From assembly GCA_035938175.1 (NCBI GenBank), contig DASZHD010000028.1:61625-125624 (forward strand): a stretch of 64,000 nt of DNA, written 5' to 3'. Under the pieces are notes generated by a model. That model was not told the origin of the DNA and did not search any database. It saw nothing but the letters and a program-made list of their open reading frames with translations. Shown in pieces: positions 1-7,611 of this stretch. The position numbers and the translations under genes were made by a program. Position 1 is the stretch's first letter. Each line of letters starts with the position of its first letter. Source of the stretch: DASRDE01 sp035938175. Its GTDB lineage: Bacteria > Vulcanimicrobiota > Vulcanimicrobiia > Vulcanimicrobiales > Vulcanimicrobiaceae.

Positions 1-1124
1 ACGCGCGTTTCTACCGGCGGACGCTCCGCGCGCGAGCGGAACGATCGCAAGATGTTGCTCGCGAAAAGGTTTGCGGCACCGATCGCCATGATTGCCGCGG
101 GTACTAGCGCACCGATAACGATCGCGGCAAATGCCACGCCGGCGAACCACTGCGGGAAGAAGCGGCTGAACAGCTGCGGGATTGCTAAGTTGTTGTCTTT
201 TATGTGAATTCCGGCTGCAAGAGCGCAGTACCCGAGCAGTGCGATGAACGTCAGCAGGAGGCTGTAGAGCGGCAGCAGCGCGCAGTTGCGGCGTATAACC
301 CCCGCGCTCTTTGCACTCAGGACGCTGGTTACGGTATGCGGATAAATGAAGAGCGCCATCGCCGAGCCGAATGCGAGCGTCGCGTATGCAAAGTAGAGGT
401 TGGGACCCAAAATAATCGACGCCGGTTTGGGCATCGCCGCCAAGGCCGTCTGCGCTGAATTGAAGACGCTGTGCCAGCCGCCGAGCGCCGGAGGAATGAT
501 CACCAGCGCCGCGATGACTGTGATGTATATTAGCGTGTCTTTGACGAACGCGATCAGTGCGGGAGCGCGCAGGCCGCTGGTGTAGGTGTATGCCGCCAAC
601 AATACGAGCGGAACCACCAGTGAGAGCGGCGCGCCGGATCGAGCAGCAGCTGCCGCCGGCGCAAGGCCCATTTGCACCAAGACCGATCGCATGCCGATCA
701 TTTGCAGCGCGATATACGGCATCGTCGCGGCAACGCCGGTCAGCGCGACGGCCAGCTCCAATGCGCGGCTGCCGAAGCGGTCGTGCACGAAGTCCGCGGC
801 GGTAACATAGCCGCGGCGTTTGGCGATCGTCCAAAAACGGGCCATCACCACGAACGCCAGCGGATACGCGATCGTCGTGTACGGCACTGCAAAGAACGCA
901 ATGGCGCCCGCTCCGAACGCGAGTGCCGGCACGGCGATGAAGGTGTACGCGGTATACAGATCGCCGCCGATCAGAAACCATGCCACCAGCGTTCCAAAGC
1001 GGCGCCCGCCCAGCGCCCATTCATCCAGCGAGTCAACACCGGCGGCCGCCCAACGTGCGGCTAAAAATCCCATTACGGTGACGCCCAGGACGAGGAGCGC
1101 GAAAATGACGGTCCCGCTATTCAC
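1..1124 (-). CDS. Sodium:solute symporter, monocarboxylate (MctP-like) type, C-terminus cut by window edge
   Basis: Read on the minus strand, an open frame runs from GTG at 1124 to the window edge without a stop, giving 374 residues of a polytopic membrane protein. The N-terminus is hydrophobic, followed by ALGGRRFGTLVAWFLIGGD and TAADFVHDRFGS, typical of the solute:sodium symporter (SSS) family and close to the monocarboxylate permease MctP. Family knowledge: Na+-coupled uptake of small carboxylates such as lactate, pyruvate or acetate. The start overlaps the stop of the upstream DUF3311 gene (GTGAATAG), the usual arrangement for these symporters, which supports translational coupling. The substrate is inferred only; the last transmembrane segments lie outside the window. 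Confidence 0.88.
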   Translation of the reverse strand, partial: MNSGTVIFALLVLGVTVMGFLAARWAAAGVDSLDEWALGGRRFGTLVAWFLIGGDLYTAYTFIAVPALAFGAGAIAFFAVPYTTIAYPLAFVVMARFWTIAKRRGYVTAADFVHDRFGSRALELAVALTGVAATMPYIALQMIGMRSVLVQMGLAPAAAAARSGAPLSLVVPLVLLAAYTYTSGLRAPALIAFVKDTLIYITVIAALVIIPPALGGWHSVFNSAQTALAAMPKPASIILGPNLYFAYATLAFGSAMALFIYPHTVTSVLSAKSAGVIRRNCALLPLYSLLLTFIALLGYCALAAGIHIKDNNLAIPQLFSRFFPQWFAGVAFAAIVIGALVPAAIMAIGAANLFASNILRSFRSRAERPPVETR

Positions 1125-1311
1125 GCTCGGGCTCGCGCGTCGCGGCGTACACGATCCACACGATCAGCGCGGAGAGTACGATCCAGACGATCTGGTACCA
1201 ATAGAAGAACGGAAAGCCTAGGAATTCGGGCGCGCGCCGCGCATAGATCGGCGGAACGAGCGTTGCTGCAAACGGGATGACGAGCAGCCAGTACCACAAA
1301 CGCCGGTTCAT
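1117..1311 (-). CDS. DUF3311 small membrane protein, partner of the symporter
   Basis: This 64-residue protein begins MNRRLWYWLLVIPF and has two hydrophobic helices separated by a short loop containing PPIYARRAPEFLGFPFFYWYQ. Proteins of this size and pattern (DUF3311) sit directly upstream of SSS-family symporters and are thought to be accessory subunits. Here the gene ends 8 bases inside the symporter start, so the two are almost certainly co-translated. I chose the ATG at 1311 because it gives the normal family length; a longer upstream reading is not supported. Exact function is unknown. Confidence 0.8.
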   Translation of the reverse strand: MNRRLWYWLLVIPFAATLVPPIYARRAPEFLGFPFFYWYQIVWIVLSALIVWIVYAATREPERE

Positions 1312-1358
1312 CTGCGGCAAATTTCTCTCTACGGGGCCGTAGTCATCCTGCGCCGTCG

Positions 1359-2300
1359 TCAACGTCCCCAAGGAACTGTGCGTTTTGCCCAAAGGGCGCG
1401 CAGCGAGTACTTGCCCAGCAGCTGCGATATCGCCATGCCGGCGATGCAAATTGCCGCGCCGAGGATTTCGTGCGGATCGATCCGTGCATGGAGCAGCGGG
1501 ATGCTCAGGAAACCGGTCAACACGGGAACGCCGAATTGAAACATCGATACGCGTCCGGCTCCGATCTGCGAGATGGCGTAACTCCAAACCGGATACGTAA
1601 GAACGATTGGAAATATGGTTGCGTAACCGAGAATCGCCCAATCCAGCGCGCCGACGTGCCGCCAATCTTGAGCGATCATTCGCGGTATCGCACCGGGCAG
1701 AATCATCAGCGTGCCGATCGCCATGGATATCGCAACGAGCGCCACCGGTGTGTAGCGGCCGACCAGACGCGCACTGAGAACGTTGAAAACCGCAAAGATT
1801 CCCGCCGATCCCAGCGTTAGGGCGTCACCGATGCGGAACGTGATTCGCCGCGCAAAGAGCCCTTCGAACACCGCAACGCCGAACAATGCGAGCAGCGCGC
1901 CGGCCCACCGTCCGCTTCGAACGCGTTCCGTCCTGGCGAACGCGACGATCGCCAGCGTGATCACGGGCGCCATCGAAGCCAAAAGGGCGGAAGCGAAAGC
2001 CGTGGTGTGCGCCAGCCCGATGACCCAAAGATACTGATATACGCCGTATCCGCATGCGCCGCAGGCTAACAGCAGCGGAAGATCTTCGCGATAGATCCGT
2101 ACGCGTTCACCGAGGGCTCCGGCCAATGCAAACGCAAGCGGCGTCATCAACACGAAGCGCAGGCCGGTAAATGCCAGCGGATCCATTGCCTTCACCGCAA
2201 ACTTGATGGCGATCGTGTTGAGCGACCACGCCGCAACGGTATAGGCCAGACCGAGATAAAGGAGCAGACGCCGGTCGATCACCGCGAAGGGCATACCCAT
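1359..2300 (-). CDS. EamA/DMT-family transporter
   Basis: A 313-residue protein with about ten predicted transmembrane helices in two repeated halves, beginning MGMPFAVIDRRLLLYLGLAY. Each half has the EamA pattern (AWSLNTIAIKFAVKAMDPLAFTG in pieces; second copy near GDALTLGSAGIFAVFN). Family members of the drug/metabolite transporter superfamily export metabolites or amino acids; the substrate cannot be read from sequence. The frame stays open to 2471, but the hydrophobic part begins only after the ATG pair at 2300/2294, so I prefer that start. It is divergent from the hydrolase gene, with only 22 bases between the starts. Confidence 0.85.
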   Translation of the reverse strand: MGMPFAVIDRRLLLYLGLAYTVAAWSLNTIAIKFAVKAMDPLAFTGLRFVLMTPLAFALAGALGERVRIYREDLPLLLACGACGYGVYQYLWVIGLAHTTAFASALLASMAPVITLAIVAFARTERVRSGRWAGALLALFGVAVFEGLFARRITFRIGDALTLGSAGIFAVFNVLSARLVGRYTPVALVAISMAIGTLMILPGAIPRMIAQDWRHVGALDWAILGYATIFPIVLTYPVWSYAISQIGAGRVSMFQFGVPVLTGFLSIPLLHARIDPHEILGAAICIAGMAISQLLGKYSLRALWAKRTVPWGR

Positions 2301-2322
2301 CGGGCGGAAAACTTCCTGGCAC

Positions 2323-3093
2323 GTGCTGAGCTTTGTCGACAACGGCGGCGTGCAATTGTGCCTGGAACGGCGCGGAAACGGGCCGCAGCATGTCCTGATG
2401 CTGCACGGTTGGATTAGCGCGCGGCGCATGTGGTACGACGTCGCAGCCCGGCTCGATGCCTCGCGTTTCACGCTCCACCTGCTGGATTTCCGCGGATGCG
2501 GTCTCTCGGACCGTCCGCTGGAAGGCCACGATTTGCAAGGGTACGTCTCGGACGCCCGCGCTGCGCTGGCATCGATTGACGCTCCGGTTATCGTCGCGGG
2601 ACATTCGATGGGCGGAAAAGTTGCACAGTTTCTCGCGAGCGAAGGTCCGGTGAATCTCGATAAACTGGTGCTGGTAGCGTCGGGAACCGCATACGAGCGC
2701 GCACGCAGCGAGCGGCACCGCCGGACCGCGCTCGAGGTTTACGGGAGACGCGCCCGGATTGAAGCGTTTCAACGCGCCGGCATGCGCGCTGCGATACCTC
2801 CGGAAAGCATGCAACGCATTGTCGAAGATGCGTTGCTCGCGCAGCGCGAGCATTGGATCGGGTGGTACGATCGCGGCCGTTTTGTCGACTTTCGCGATCG
2901 CCTGCCGAGTATATCGGTTCCTGCGCTGTGTATAGCGGGAGAGCAAGATCCGTTGATTCCCGCCGCTCGCGCGCGCCGTGAAGTCGCTCAACAGATCGCC
3001 GCCAGTTTGTTCGTCGCGTTGCGCGACGCCGGTCACAACTTGCCGGTCGAAAAGCCGGATGAAGTTGCGGGCGCACTAGCACGATTCGCATAA
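2323..3093 (+). CDS. Alpha/beta-fold hydrolase
   Basis: A 256-residue protein starting at GTG. It shows the alpha/beta-hydrolase signature in order: oxyanion-hole HGW near residue 29, nucleophile elbow GHSMGG near residue 93 with the catalytic Ser, acid in GEQDPLIP near residue 208, and the catalytic His in AGHNLP near residue 237. All three triad residues are present, so it should be active as an esterase, lactonase or C-C hydrolase; the substrate is not predictable. It is divergent from the EamA gene and ends one base before the stop of the opposite-strand prepilin-like gene. Confidence 0.88.
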   Translation: MLSFVDNGGVQLCLERRGNGPQHVLMLHGWISARRMWYDVAARLDASRFTLHLLDFRGCGLSDRPLEGHDLQGYVSDARAALASIDAPVIVAGHSMGGKVAQFLASEGPVNLDKLVLVASGTAYERARSERHRRTALEVYGRRARIEAFQRAGMRAAIPPESMQRIVEDALLAQREHWIGWYDRGRFVDFRDRLPSISVPALCIAGEQDPLIPAARARREVAQQIAASLFVALRDAGHNLPVEKPDEVAGALARFA

Positions 3094-3094
3094 C

Positions 3095-3817
3095 TCACGG
3101 GGACCATCCAGCCGGCGCCGTAGACGGCTGCGAATACGGCTGCGATTGAAAGGCGCTGCCGTCGATGCATGCGTTGCTCTGCGAATTTTCGTACGCGACG
3201 CGCACCGAAGTGTCGTCGGCGGTGCCCGGCGCGTCACTCGCGCATGGGTCTGGGGTGGAAGCCGCAATACCGCCGTCGTCGCCCGAGGCACGATCGGAAG
3301 CGACGTCGTCGAAGTTCTCGTCGCGAAATCCGGCGAACGAAACGTACGGCGGCCGGTGAAACGTTCGGAACGTCAAATCGGCCGCGCGGGTTACGAGCGA
3401 ATTGCCGTTCGCATCCGAAACGACAATCGTCACGTGCGAGGTTACGCGGCTCTCGCCGATATACGGGTTTCCTTGTTCGGCTTGCGCGCAGTTCGTGTTA
3501 AACGTATCGCACGTGCTTGCCGGCGCGGCGAGCGAGGATGTAAAAGCGACGGTTTCCGAGATCGAGTACTTGCAGTCGCTGCCGGCGCACTGCGCGGGTA
3601 AAGCGGTCGGAGCCGGAAGGGGTGACGGCAGCCCGCCGTTTTGCATGTCGGCTGAGAGGCGTGTTTCCACGGACCCGATCGCGGTTTGATAGCCGCCCGC
3701 GACGAGCGATTCCGCAAGGCGGTGCGCTCCCGAACGCGCGATCGCCATTCCCGCCGACAACGTCGTCATCGCAACGGCCGCGATCAACGCCGTACAGAAC
3801 AACGCATTGAGCAGCAC
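3095..3817 (-). CDS. Exported pilus-assembly-like protein (minor pseudopilin candidate)
   Basis: A 240-residue protein starting at GTG, with one N-terminal hydrophobic helix (ALFCTALIAAVAMTTLSAGMAIARS) and an extracytoplasmic body rich in Ala, Ser, Thr and Asp with several Cys. No catalytic motif is visible. The start overlaps the last base of the upstream prepilin-like gene, so both are likely co-translated. From that position and the single N-terminal helix I infer a PilX/PilV-type minor pilus component. It lacks a clear prepilin cleavage motif, so the assignment is tentative. Confidence 0.55.
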   Translation of the reverse strand: MLLNALFCTALIAAVAMTTLSAGMAIARSGAHRLAESLVAGGYQTAIGSVETRLSADMQNGGLPSPLPAPTALPAQCAGSDCKYSISETVAFTSSLAAPASTCDTFNTNCAQAEQGNPYIGESRVTSHVTIVVSDANGNSLVTRAADLTFRTFHRPPYVSFAGFRDENFDDVASDRASGDDGGIAASTPDPCASDAPGTADDTSVRVAYENSQSNACIDGSAFQSQPYSQPSTAPAGWSP

Positions 3818-4299
3818 TACGGCGCGCCGCTCGGCGCGGGGACGGGCGACGGATCGCGGAGCTTCGATCCCGGTAATGGCGCTTTGACGGACGCGATTCC
3901 CGATACACTGACCGAGCCGGCGTCTCCGGTATGAAATGCGTCGGGCGTATATGAAACGGTTACGGCAATCTGCGATTGCGACGCACCCGCCGGCGTTATC
4001 GTCGTGACGATCGTCATCGGTACCATCGCAGGCGCGGCGCCCGGTACAGCGACGGGTACGGAAACCGTTGCGTTACCGGTGGGTGCGTTGCCGGGACTAC
4101 CGTATTTCCAAACATTTTGCGCCACGCGAAGCGTCTGTTCGGCAACGACTGTGGCGGCGGTTCGGACGGCGCCGGTTTCGTGCGTTGAAAAACGGCCGAA
4201 TGCGGCTAGAGCATAAAGGGCACCCGCCGCGCCGATCGCTACAACGGCGGCGGCGATAGCGGGTTCGAGCAGTGCGAATCCGCGCTCGTGGTTGGTCAC
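3817..4299 (-). CDS. Type IV prepilin-like protein
   Basis: A 160-residue protein from a GTG start. Residues 3-11 read NHERGFALLE, matching the prepilin peptidase site: cleavage after Gly, methylated Phe at +1, Glu at +5. A hydrophobic helix of about 20 residues follows. The rest is a short extracytoplasmic domain rich in Thr, Val and Pro. The first codon overlaps the acyltransferase stop as GTGA, and the last base touches the next gene, so it is the middle gene of a tightly coupled set of three. The C-terminus is Pro/Ala-rich. Role as pilus or secretion pseudopilin is inferred from the N-terminal motif. Confidence 0.7.
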   Translation of the reverse strand: MTNHERGFALLEPAIAAAVVAIGAAGALYALAAFGRFSTHETGAVRTAATVVAEQTLRVAQNVWKYGSPGNAPTGNATVSVPVAVPGAAPAMVPMTIVTTITPAGASQSQIAVTVSYTPDAFHTGDAGSVSVSGIASVKAPLPGSKLRDPSPVPAPSGAP

Positions 4300-5462
4300 A
4301 CGTCGGGTAGTGCCCGCGCCGTTCGTTTTCGCGCCACGAGGCCGCGCCAGTATTCCAAAGGCACGCGGAGCAGTGGGCGCTCGAAAGCGTACGTGACGAT
4401 CGTTGCCTGCACGATGGTGACGGTAAATGCGATGATCGTGTAGCTGATTTGCCAATGCGGATCCAGATGCTCGTTTGCGCCCGAGTAGTTCGGGAAACGC
4501 CATTTTAGCAGTTCGCGCGCGAAGATCTGATGGTACAAGTACAGATTGTACGAAATCGCCGCGAAGAACAGCAGAACGGGATTCGCAATGATGCTTCGCC
4601 AAAACGGTAACGCGAGCAACGACCCTAAACCCATCAGCAAGAATGCGACGGCAACCAGCGTGCGGTTGTGGATCGCCCATGCCGTCGACCATTGATCGGC
4701 TGTGCGCATTGCCCAGAGATTCTGCAGCAATTCAGTCAAAACCATAAAGCCGGCGATCGCTGCAAACGTCCACAGCGTTTGCGTCGTTCGCCCGCCGGAA
4801 CGTTCGCGAAGCCTCACGTAAAGGTATGCGCCAATCATTCCGGCCGCGAAGACGTCCAGATACCCCGGAAGATTCTGAATCATCAGCTCCGTCGACGTGC
4901 TCCAGCAGCACGATGCGGCGTACGTACGATAGGCCTGCGCTGCGAAGACCATCCCGGCAGCCGTCAAAAACGGGCGGCGCGAGAACGCGGCCCACAGCAG
5001 CGGGAAGACCGCGTAGAATTCGACCTCGACGGCAAGCGTCCACAGGACACCGTTAATAGACCCGTATGTGTCGTGCCACCAGGTGTGGATGAAGAGGAGA
5101 TGCGTACCGATGTTCCGCAGCGCGTCGCCGGCAGAGGAGAACTGCGCGTAGCCGATAGCAACGGCGACCACGATCGACAAGGCGTACGATGGGACGATTT
5201 TGATCGTTCGCCGGTACGCGAATTGCGCCCAGCCGGGTTGCGGCTCGTTCCGCAACGCGGCCTTCACGAACGGATACACGATCACGAAGCCGCTGATAAA
5301 GAAGAAGAGGTCGACGCCGGCAAATCCGGTTTCGGGGAGAAATTGCAGCGAGCTCAGCGGCGCCGGCAGCCACGAAATCTCCCAAATGTGATACCAAAGC
5401 ACGAGCAGCACGGCGATACCGCGCAGCCCGTCTAAGACCCCTAATCTCACATTCGTCATCAT
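4296..5462 (-). CDS. Acyltransferase family 3 membrane protein (OafA/YrhL-like)
   Basis: A 388-residue polytopic membrane protein. The N-terminus LDGLRGIAVLLVLWYH is the hallmark of acyltransferase_3 enzymes, with the conserved Arg and His of the first helix. About ten hydrophobic helices follow, including the FISGFVIVYPF segment. Family members move acetyl or other acyl groups onto surface polysaccharides or lipids at the membrane. The gene overlaps the prepilin-like gene downstream by GTGA, suggesting a cell-surface function for the whole set. Two ATGs (5462, 5459) are possible starts. A repeat cluster lies immediately upstream. Confidence 0.88.
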   Translation of the reverse strand: MMTNVRLGVLDGLRGIAVLLVLWYHIWEISWLPAPLSSLQFLPETGFAGVDLFFFISGFVIVYPFVKAALRNEPQPGWAQFAYRRTIKIVPSYALSIVVAVAIGYAQFSSAGDALRNIGTHLLFIHTWWHDTYGSINGVLWTLAVEVEFYAVFPLLWAAFSRRPFLTAAGMVFAAQAYRTYAASCCWSTSTELMIQNLPGYLDVFAAGMIGAYLYVRLRERSGGRTTQTLWTFAAIAGFMVLTELLQNLWAMRTADQWSTAWAIHNRTLVAVAFLLMGLGSLLALPFWRSIIANPVLLFFAAISYNLYLYHQIFARELLKWRFPNYSGANEHLDPHWQISYTIIAFTVTIVQATIVTYAFERPLLRVPLEYWRGLVARKRTARALPDV

Positions 5463-5482
5463 GAGGTATCGGAGGACGGCTT

Positions 5483-5640
5483 GTCATCCTGAGGCATCCC
5501 CGTCATCCTGAGGTATCCTCGTCATCCTGAGGTATCGAAGGGCCCTGAGGAATCGAAGGGCTAGAATGATCGCAAACACCCCTCGATACCTCGGGGTGGT
5601 TCGATGCCTCACCATGACTACTCGTCATCCTGAGGTATCG
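5483..5640. repeat. Cluster of CTGAGGTATC repeats in a 347-bp gene-free gap
   Basis: Three tandem 19-bp units begin at 5483, 5502 and 5521 (GTCATCCTGAGGYATC plus three variable bases). A variant CCTGAGGAATCGAAGGG follows at about 5544-5560, an inverted copy at about 5578-5619, and another direct copy at 5623-5640. Related copies occur at 27618, 31455 and 63502. The rest of the gap, 5641-5809, holds GC-rich inverted segments such as CCCGCGATGCGGG and no supportable gene. It ends with the ribosome site GGAGG at 5796-5800 of the next gene. Such short intergenic repeats are common in many bacterial genomes; their function here is unknown. Confidence 0.85.
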
Positions 5641-5809
5641 CGCAGCGCACGGATGCGCGGAGTGTCGGCGGAACCATGGAGATGCGGAGGCGCCGGGCCT
5701 ACGATCGACAGCCTGCCCGGGTCCCGCGATGCGGGGGCCGCTTGCTTTGCGCCGAAAGGCGATCGGCAGACTTCTTGCGGTAATGACACCGCCCCGGAGG
5801 TGGCTTGCA

Positions 5810-6496
5810 ATGACCAACTTGCACGCCCAGCATTCCAAGGGCTGGGCCGGCCTCTCGTTCGTAGTGCTGCTGATCGTCTCAATCTTTGCCGGCGGCGTCC
5901 CGCCGCCCATGAACGCCGACCCTTCGACGATCGGCGCGTACCTTAGCACACATCGCCAAGGCCTGATTGCCGGCGGTTGGCTGTCCTTTCCCATCGCGGC
6001 GTTTTTTCTGTGGTTTGCAGTCGGAATGGCGGCATTCTTGCGCCGTACCTCCGCCAGAGATGACGGCCTGCCCACATATGCTCTGATAACCAGCGCCTTC
6101 ATTGCAGCGTCGGCGTTGGTCGCCAGCCTGGTCGTCACGGCGTTGGCCTATCGCACCCCGCTCGGGGGCGGCCTTACCTTTATTTGGGCGCTCGAGGCGC
6201 TCGCGGCGGGCCCGTTCTTGTCGATGACGATCGCGATTTTCGTTTTCGCGGTTGCGCACTCGATGCGGCGTCATGGGTCGGGCGCGGCTTGGCTGGTATG
6301 GCTGGGCTACCTCACGGCGCTCGGCCAAGCGGTTCTGACGCTGGGGATGTTCTATCCGACGGGGATCCCGGCCGATAACCCGGTAATCGGGATCGCGCTG
6401 CTAGCGCTCTTCGTCGTATGGATGGCGGCCGCGTCTCTTCATTTGATAATGGCGAGCGGCGGAAAAGAGCAATCGGGCGTCAGTATGCCTGCATAA
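5810..6496 (+). CDS. Polytopic membrane protein of unknown function
   Basis: A 228-residue protein with about six hydrophobic helices and no catalytic motif that I recognise; it resembles the loosely defined DUF4386-type membrane proteins in helix pattern only. The open frame reaches back to 5729, but the ATG at 5810 is preceded at the right distance by GGAGG (5796-5800) and starts a normal N-terminus, MTNLHAQHSKGWAGLSF, leading into the first helix. It stands alone between the repeat gap and the str operon promoter. No function is proposed. Confidence 0.7.
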   Translation: MTNLHAQHSKGWAGLSFVVLLIVSIFAGGVPPPMNADPSTIGAYLSTHRQGLIAGGWLSFPIAAFFLWFAVGMAAFLRRTSARDDGLPTYALITSAFIAASALVASLVVTALAYRTPLGGGLTFIWALEALAAGPFLSMTIAIFVFAVAHSMRRHGSGAAWLVWLGYLTALGQAVLTLGMFYPTGIPADNPVIGIALLALFVVWMAAASLHLIMASGGKEQSGVSMPA

Positions 6497-6526
6497 AACC
6501 GGGGAAATTGGCCGCCTGGTGTCTAT

Positions 6527-6555
6527 TTGACGGGGCCCGTACTCCTTGCTATACT
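6527..6555 (+). promoter_or_regulatory. Promoter of the str operon
   Basis: TTGACG at 6527-6532 and TATACT at 6550-6555 are separated by 17 bases, close to the vegetative sigma consensus. A short leader of about 50 bases follows with a small hairpin TCGGT-CTC-ACCGA (6564-6576) and then AAGGAG at 6604-6609 before the rpsL start. Confidence 0.85.
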
Positions 6556-6614
6556 CCCAAAGTTCGGTCTCACCGATGGTGTGGCCGACTTTGTGTGCGT
6601 GGTAAGGAGTAACG

Positions 6615-7055
6615 TTGCCGACCATCAGTCAGCTGGTTCGTAAGGGCCGTCAAAAAGCAGAAAAGAAGGTCAAAACCCCGGCGTTCCGGGTGATTCAAAC
6701 CGGACCGAAACCGGGTCATCCCGACCTGCCCTTGCGGACGTTCGAGGTGGCGGGCAATCCGCAGCGCCGCGGCGTGTGCACGCAAGTCAAGACCGTGACG
6801 CCGAAGAAGCCCAATTCCGCACTGCGCAAAGTCGCGCGCGTCCGGTTGACGAACGGCGAAGAAGTTACGGCCTACATCCCGGGCATCGGCCACAACCTTC
6901 AAGAACACTCCGTCGTGCTCGTTCGCGGCGGCCGTGTCAAGGATCTGCCGGGAGTGCGGTATCACATCATTCGCGGTACGCTGGATACGTCCGGGACCGC
7001 GAACCGCAAACAAGGCCGTTCGAAGTACGGCGCCAAGCGCTCCGCCAAGAAATAA
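6615..7055 (+). CDS. rpsL: 30S ribosomal protein S12 (uS12) with an N-terminal-region insertion
   Basis: Decoding-centre protein of the small subunit, 146 residues. The core TPKKPNSALRK (residues 62-72) and GGRVKDLPGVRYH are intact. The Lys equivalent to E. coli Lys43 (here Lys65) is unchanged, so no streptomycin-resistance substitution is seen at that site. Bacterial S12 is usually 123-139 residues; here about 22 extra residues (roughly 26-47, including PKPGHPDLPL) lie between the basic N-terminus and PQRRGVC. The start is TTG, fixed by AAGGAG six bases upstream. First gene of the str operon. Confidence 0.97.
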   Translation: MPTISQLVRKGRQKAEKKVKTPAFRVIQTGPKPGHPDLPLRTFEVAGNPQRRGVCTQVKTVTPKKPNSALRKVARVRLTNGEEVTAYIPGIGHNLQEHSVVLVRGGRVKDLPGVRYHIIRGTLDTSGTANRKQGRSKYGAKRSAKK

Positions 7056-7118
7056 TTCGCTAGTCACGCCGAGCCGCCCGAAGCATTCCTGAGCTACGAA
7101 AGACGTTAGAAAGAAGTA

Positions 7119-7589
7119 ATGCCACGTAAAGGACCCGCGCCCAAACGGCAGATTCTGCCGGACCCGCGCTTCAACTCGAAAGTGCTCTCGCGCTTCATCA
7201 ACAAGGTGATGCTGCGCGGCAAGAAGTCATTGGCCGAGCAGATTACGTACGGGGCGCTGGACATCGTATCCGAGAAGACCGGCCGTGAAGCGATGGACGT
7301 GTTTTCGCAGGCGCTTTCGAACGCGATGCCCCTCGTGGAAGTGCGCCCCAGGCGCGTCGGCGGTGCGACATATCAGGTTCCGATGGAAGTTCGTCCGGAC
7401 CGCCGCCAAGCGATGGCGATGCGCTGGCTGATCGGGTTTGCACGCGTCCGCGCGGGCCGCTCGATGGAAGAGAAGCTTGCTGCCGAGCTCATGGATGCGG
7501 CAAACAATCAAGGCGCTTCGATCAAGAAGCGCGAGGACACGCACAAGATGGCCGAGGCGAACAAAGCGTTCGCCCATTACCGCTGGTAA
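7119..7589 (+). CDS. rpsG: 30S ribosomal protein S7 (uS7)
   Basis: 156 residues, the standard length. It begins MPRKGPAPKRQILPDP and contains the S7 core VLSRFINKVMLRGKKS and the conserved VRPRRVGGATYQVP. S7 starts assembly of the 16S head domain and contacts the E-site tRNA. It lies 63 bases after rpsL and 22 before fusA, in canonical str-operon order. In E. coli S7 represses this operon by binding the rpsL-rpsG gap; I did not find a convincing equivalent structure in the short gap here. Confidence 0.98.
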   Translation: MPRKGPAPKRQILPDPRFNSKVLSRFINKVMLRGKKSLAEQITYGALDIVSEKTGREAMDVFSQALSNAMPLVEVRPRRVGGATYQVPMEVRPDRRQAMAMRWLIGFARVRAGRSMEEKLAAELMDAANNQGASIKKREDTHKMAEANKAFAHYRW

Positions 7590-7611
7590 CTTTTAGAACA
7601 TAGAAAAGATC

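Noticed and set aside
5483..5640. Possible CRISPR-like array at the tandem 19-bp units
   Set aside because: Units are directly adjacent with no spacers, and copies also occur singly elsewhere.
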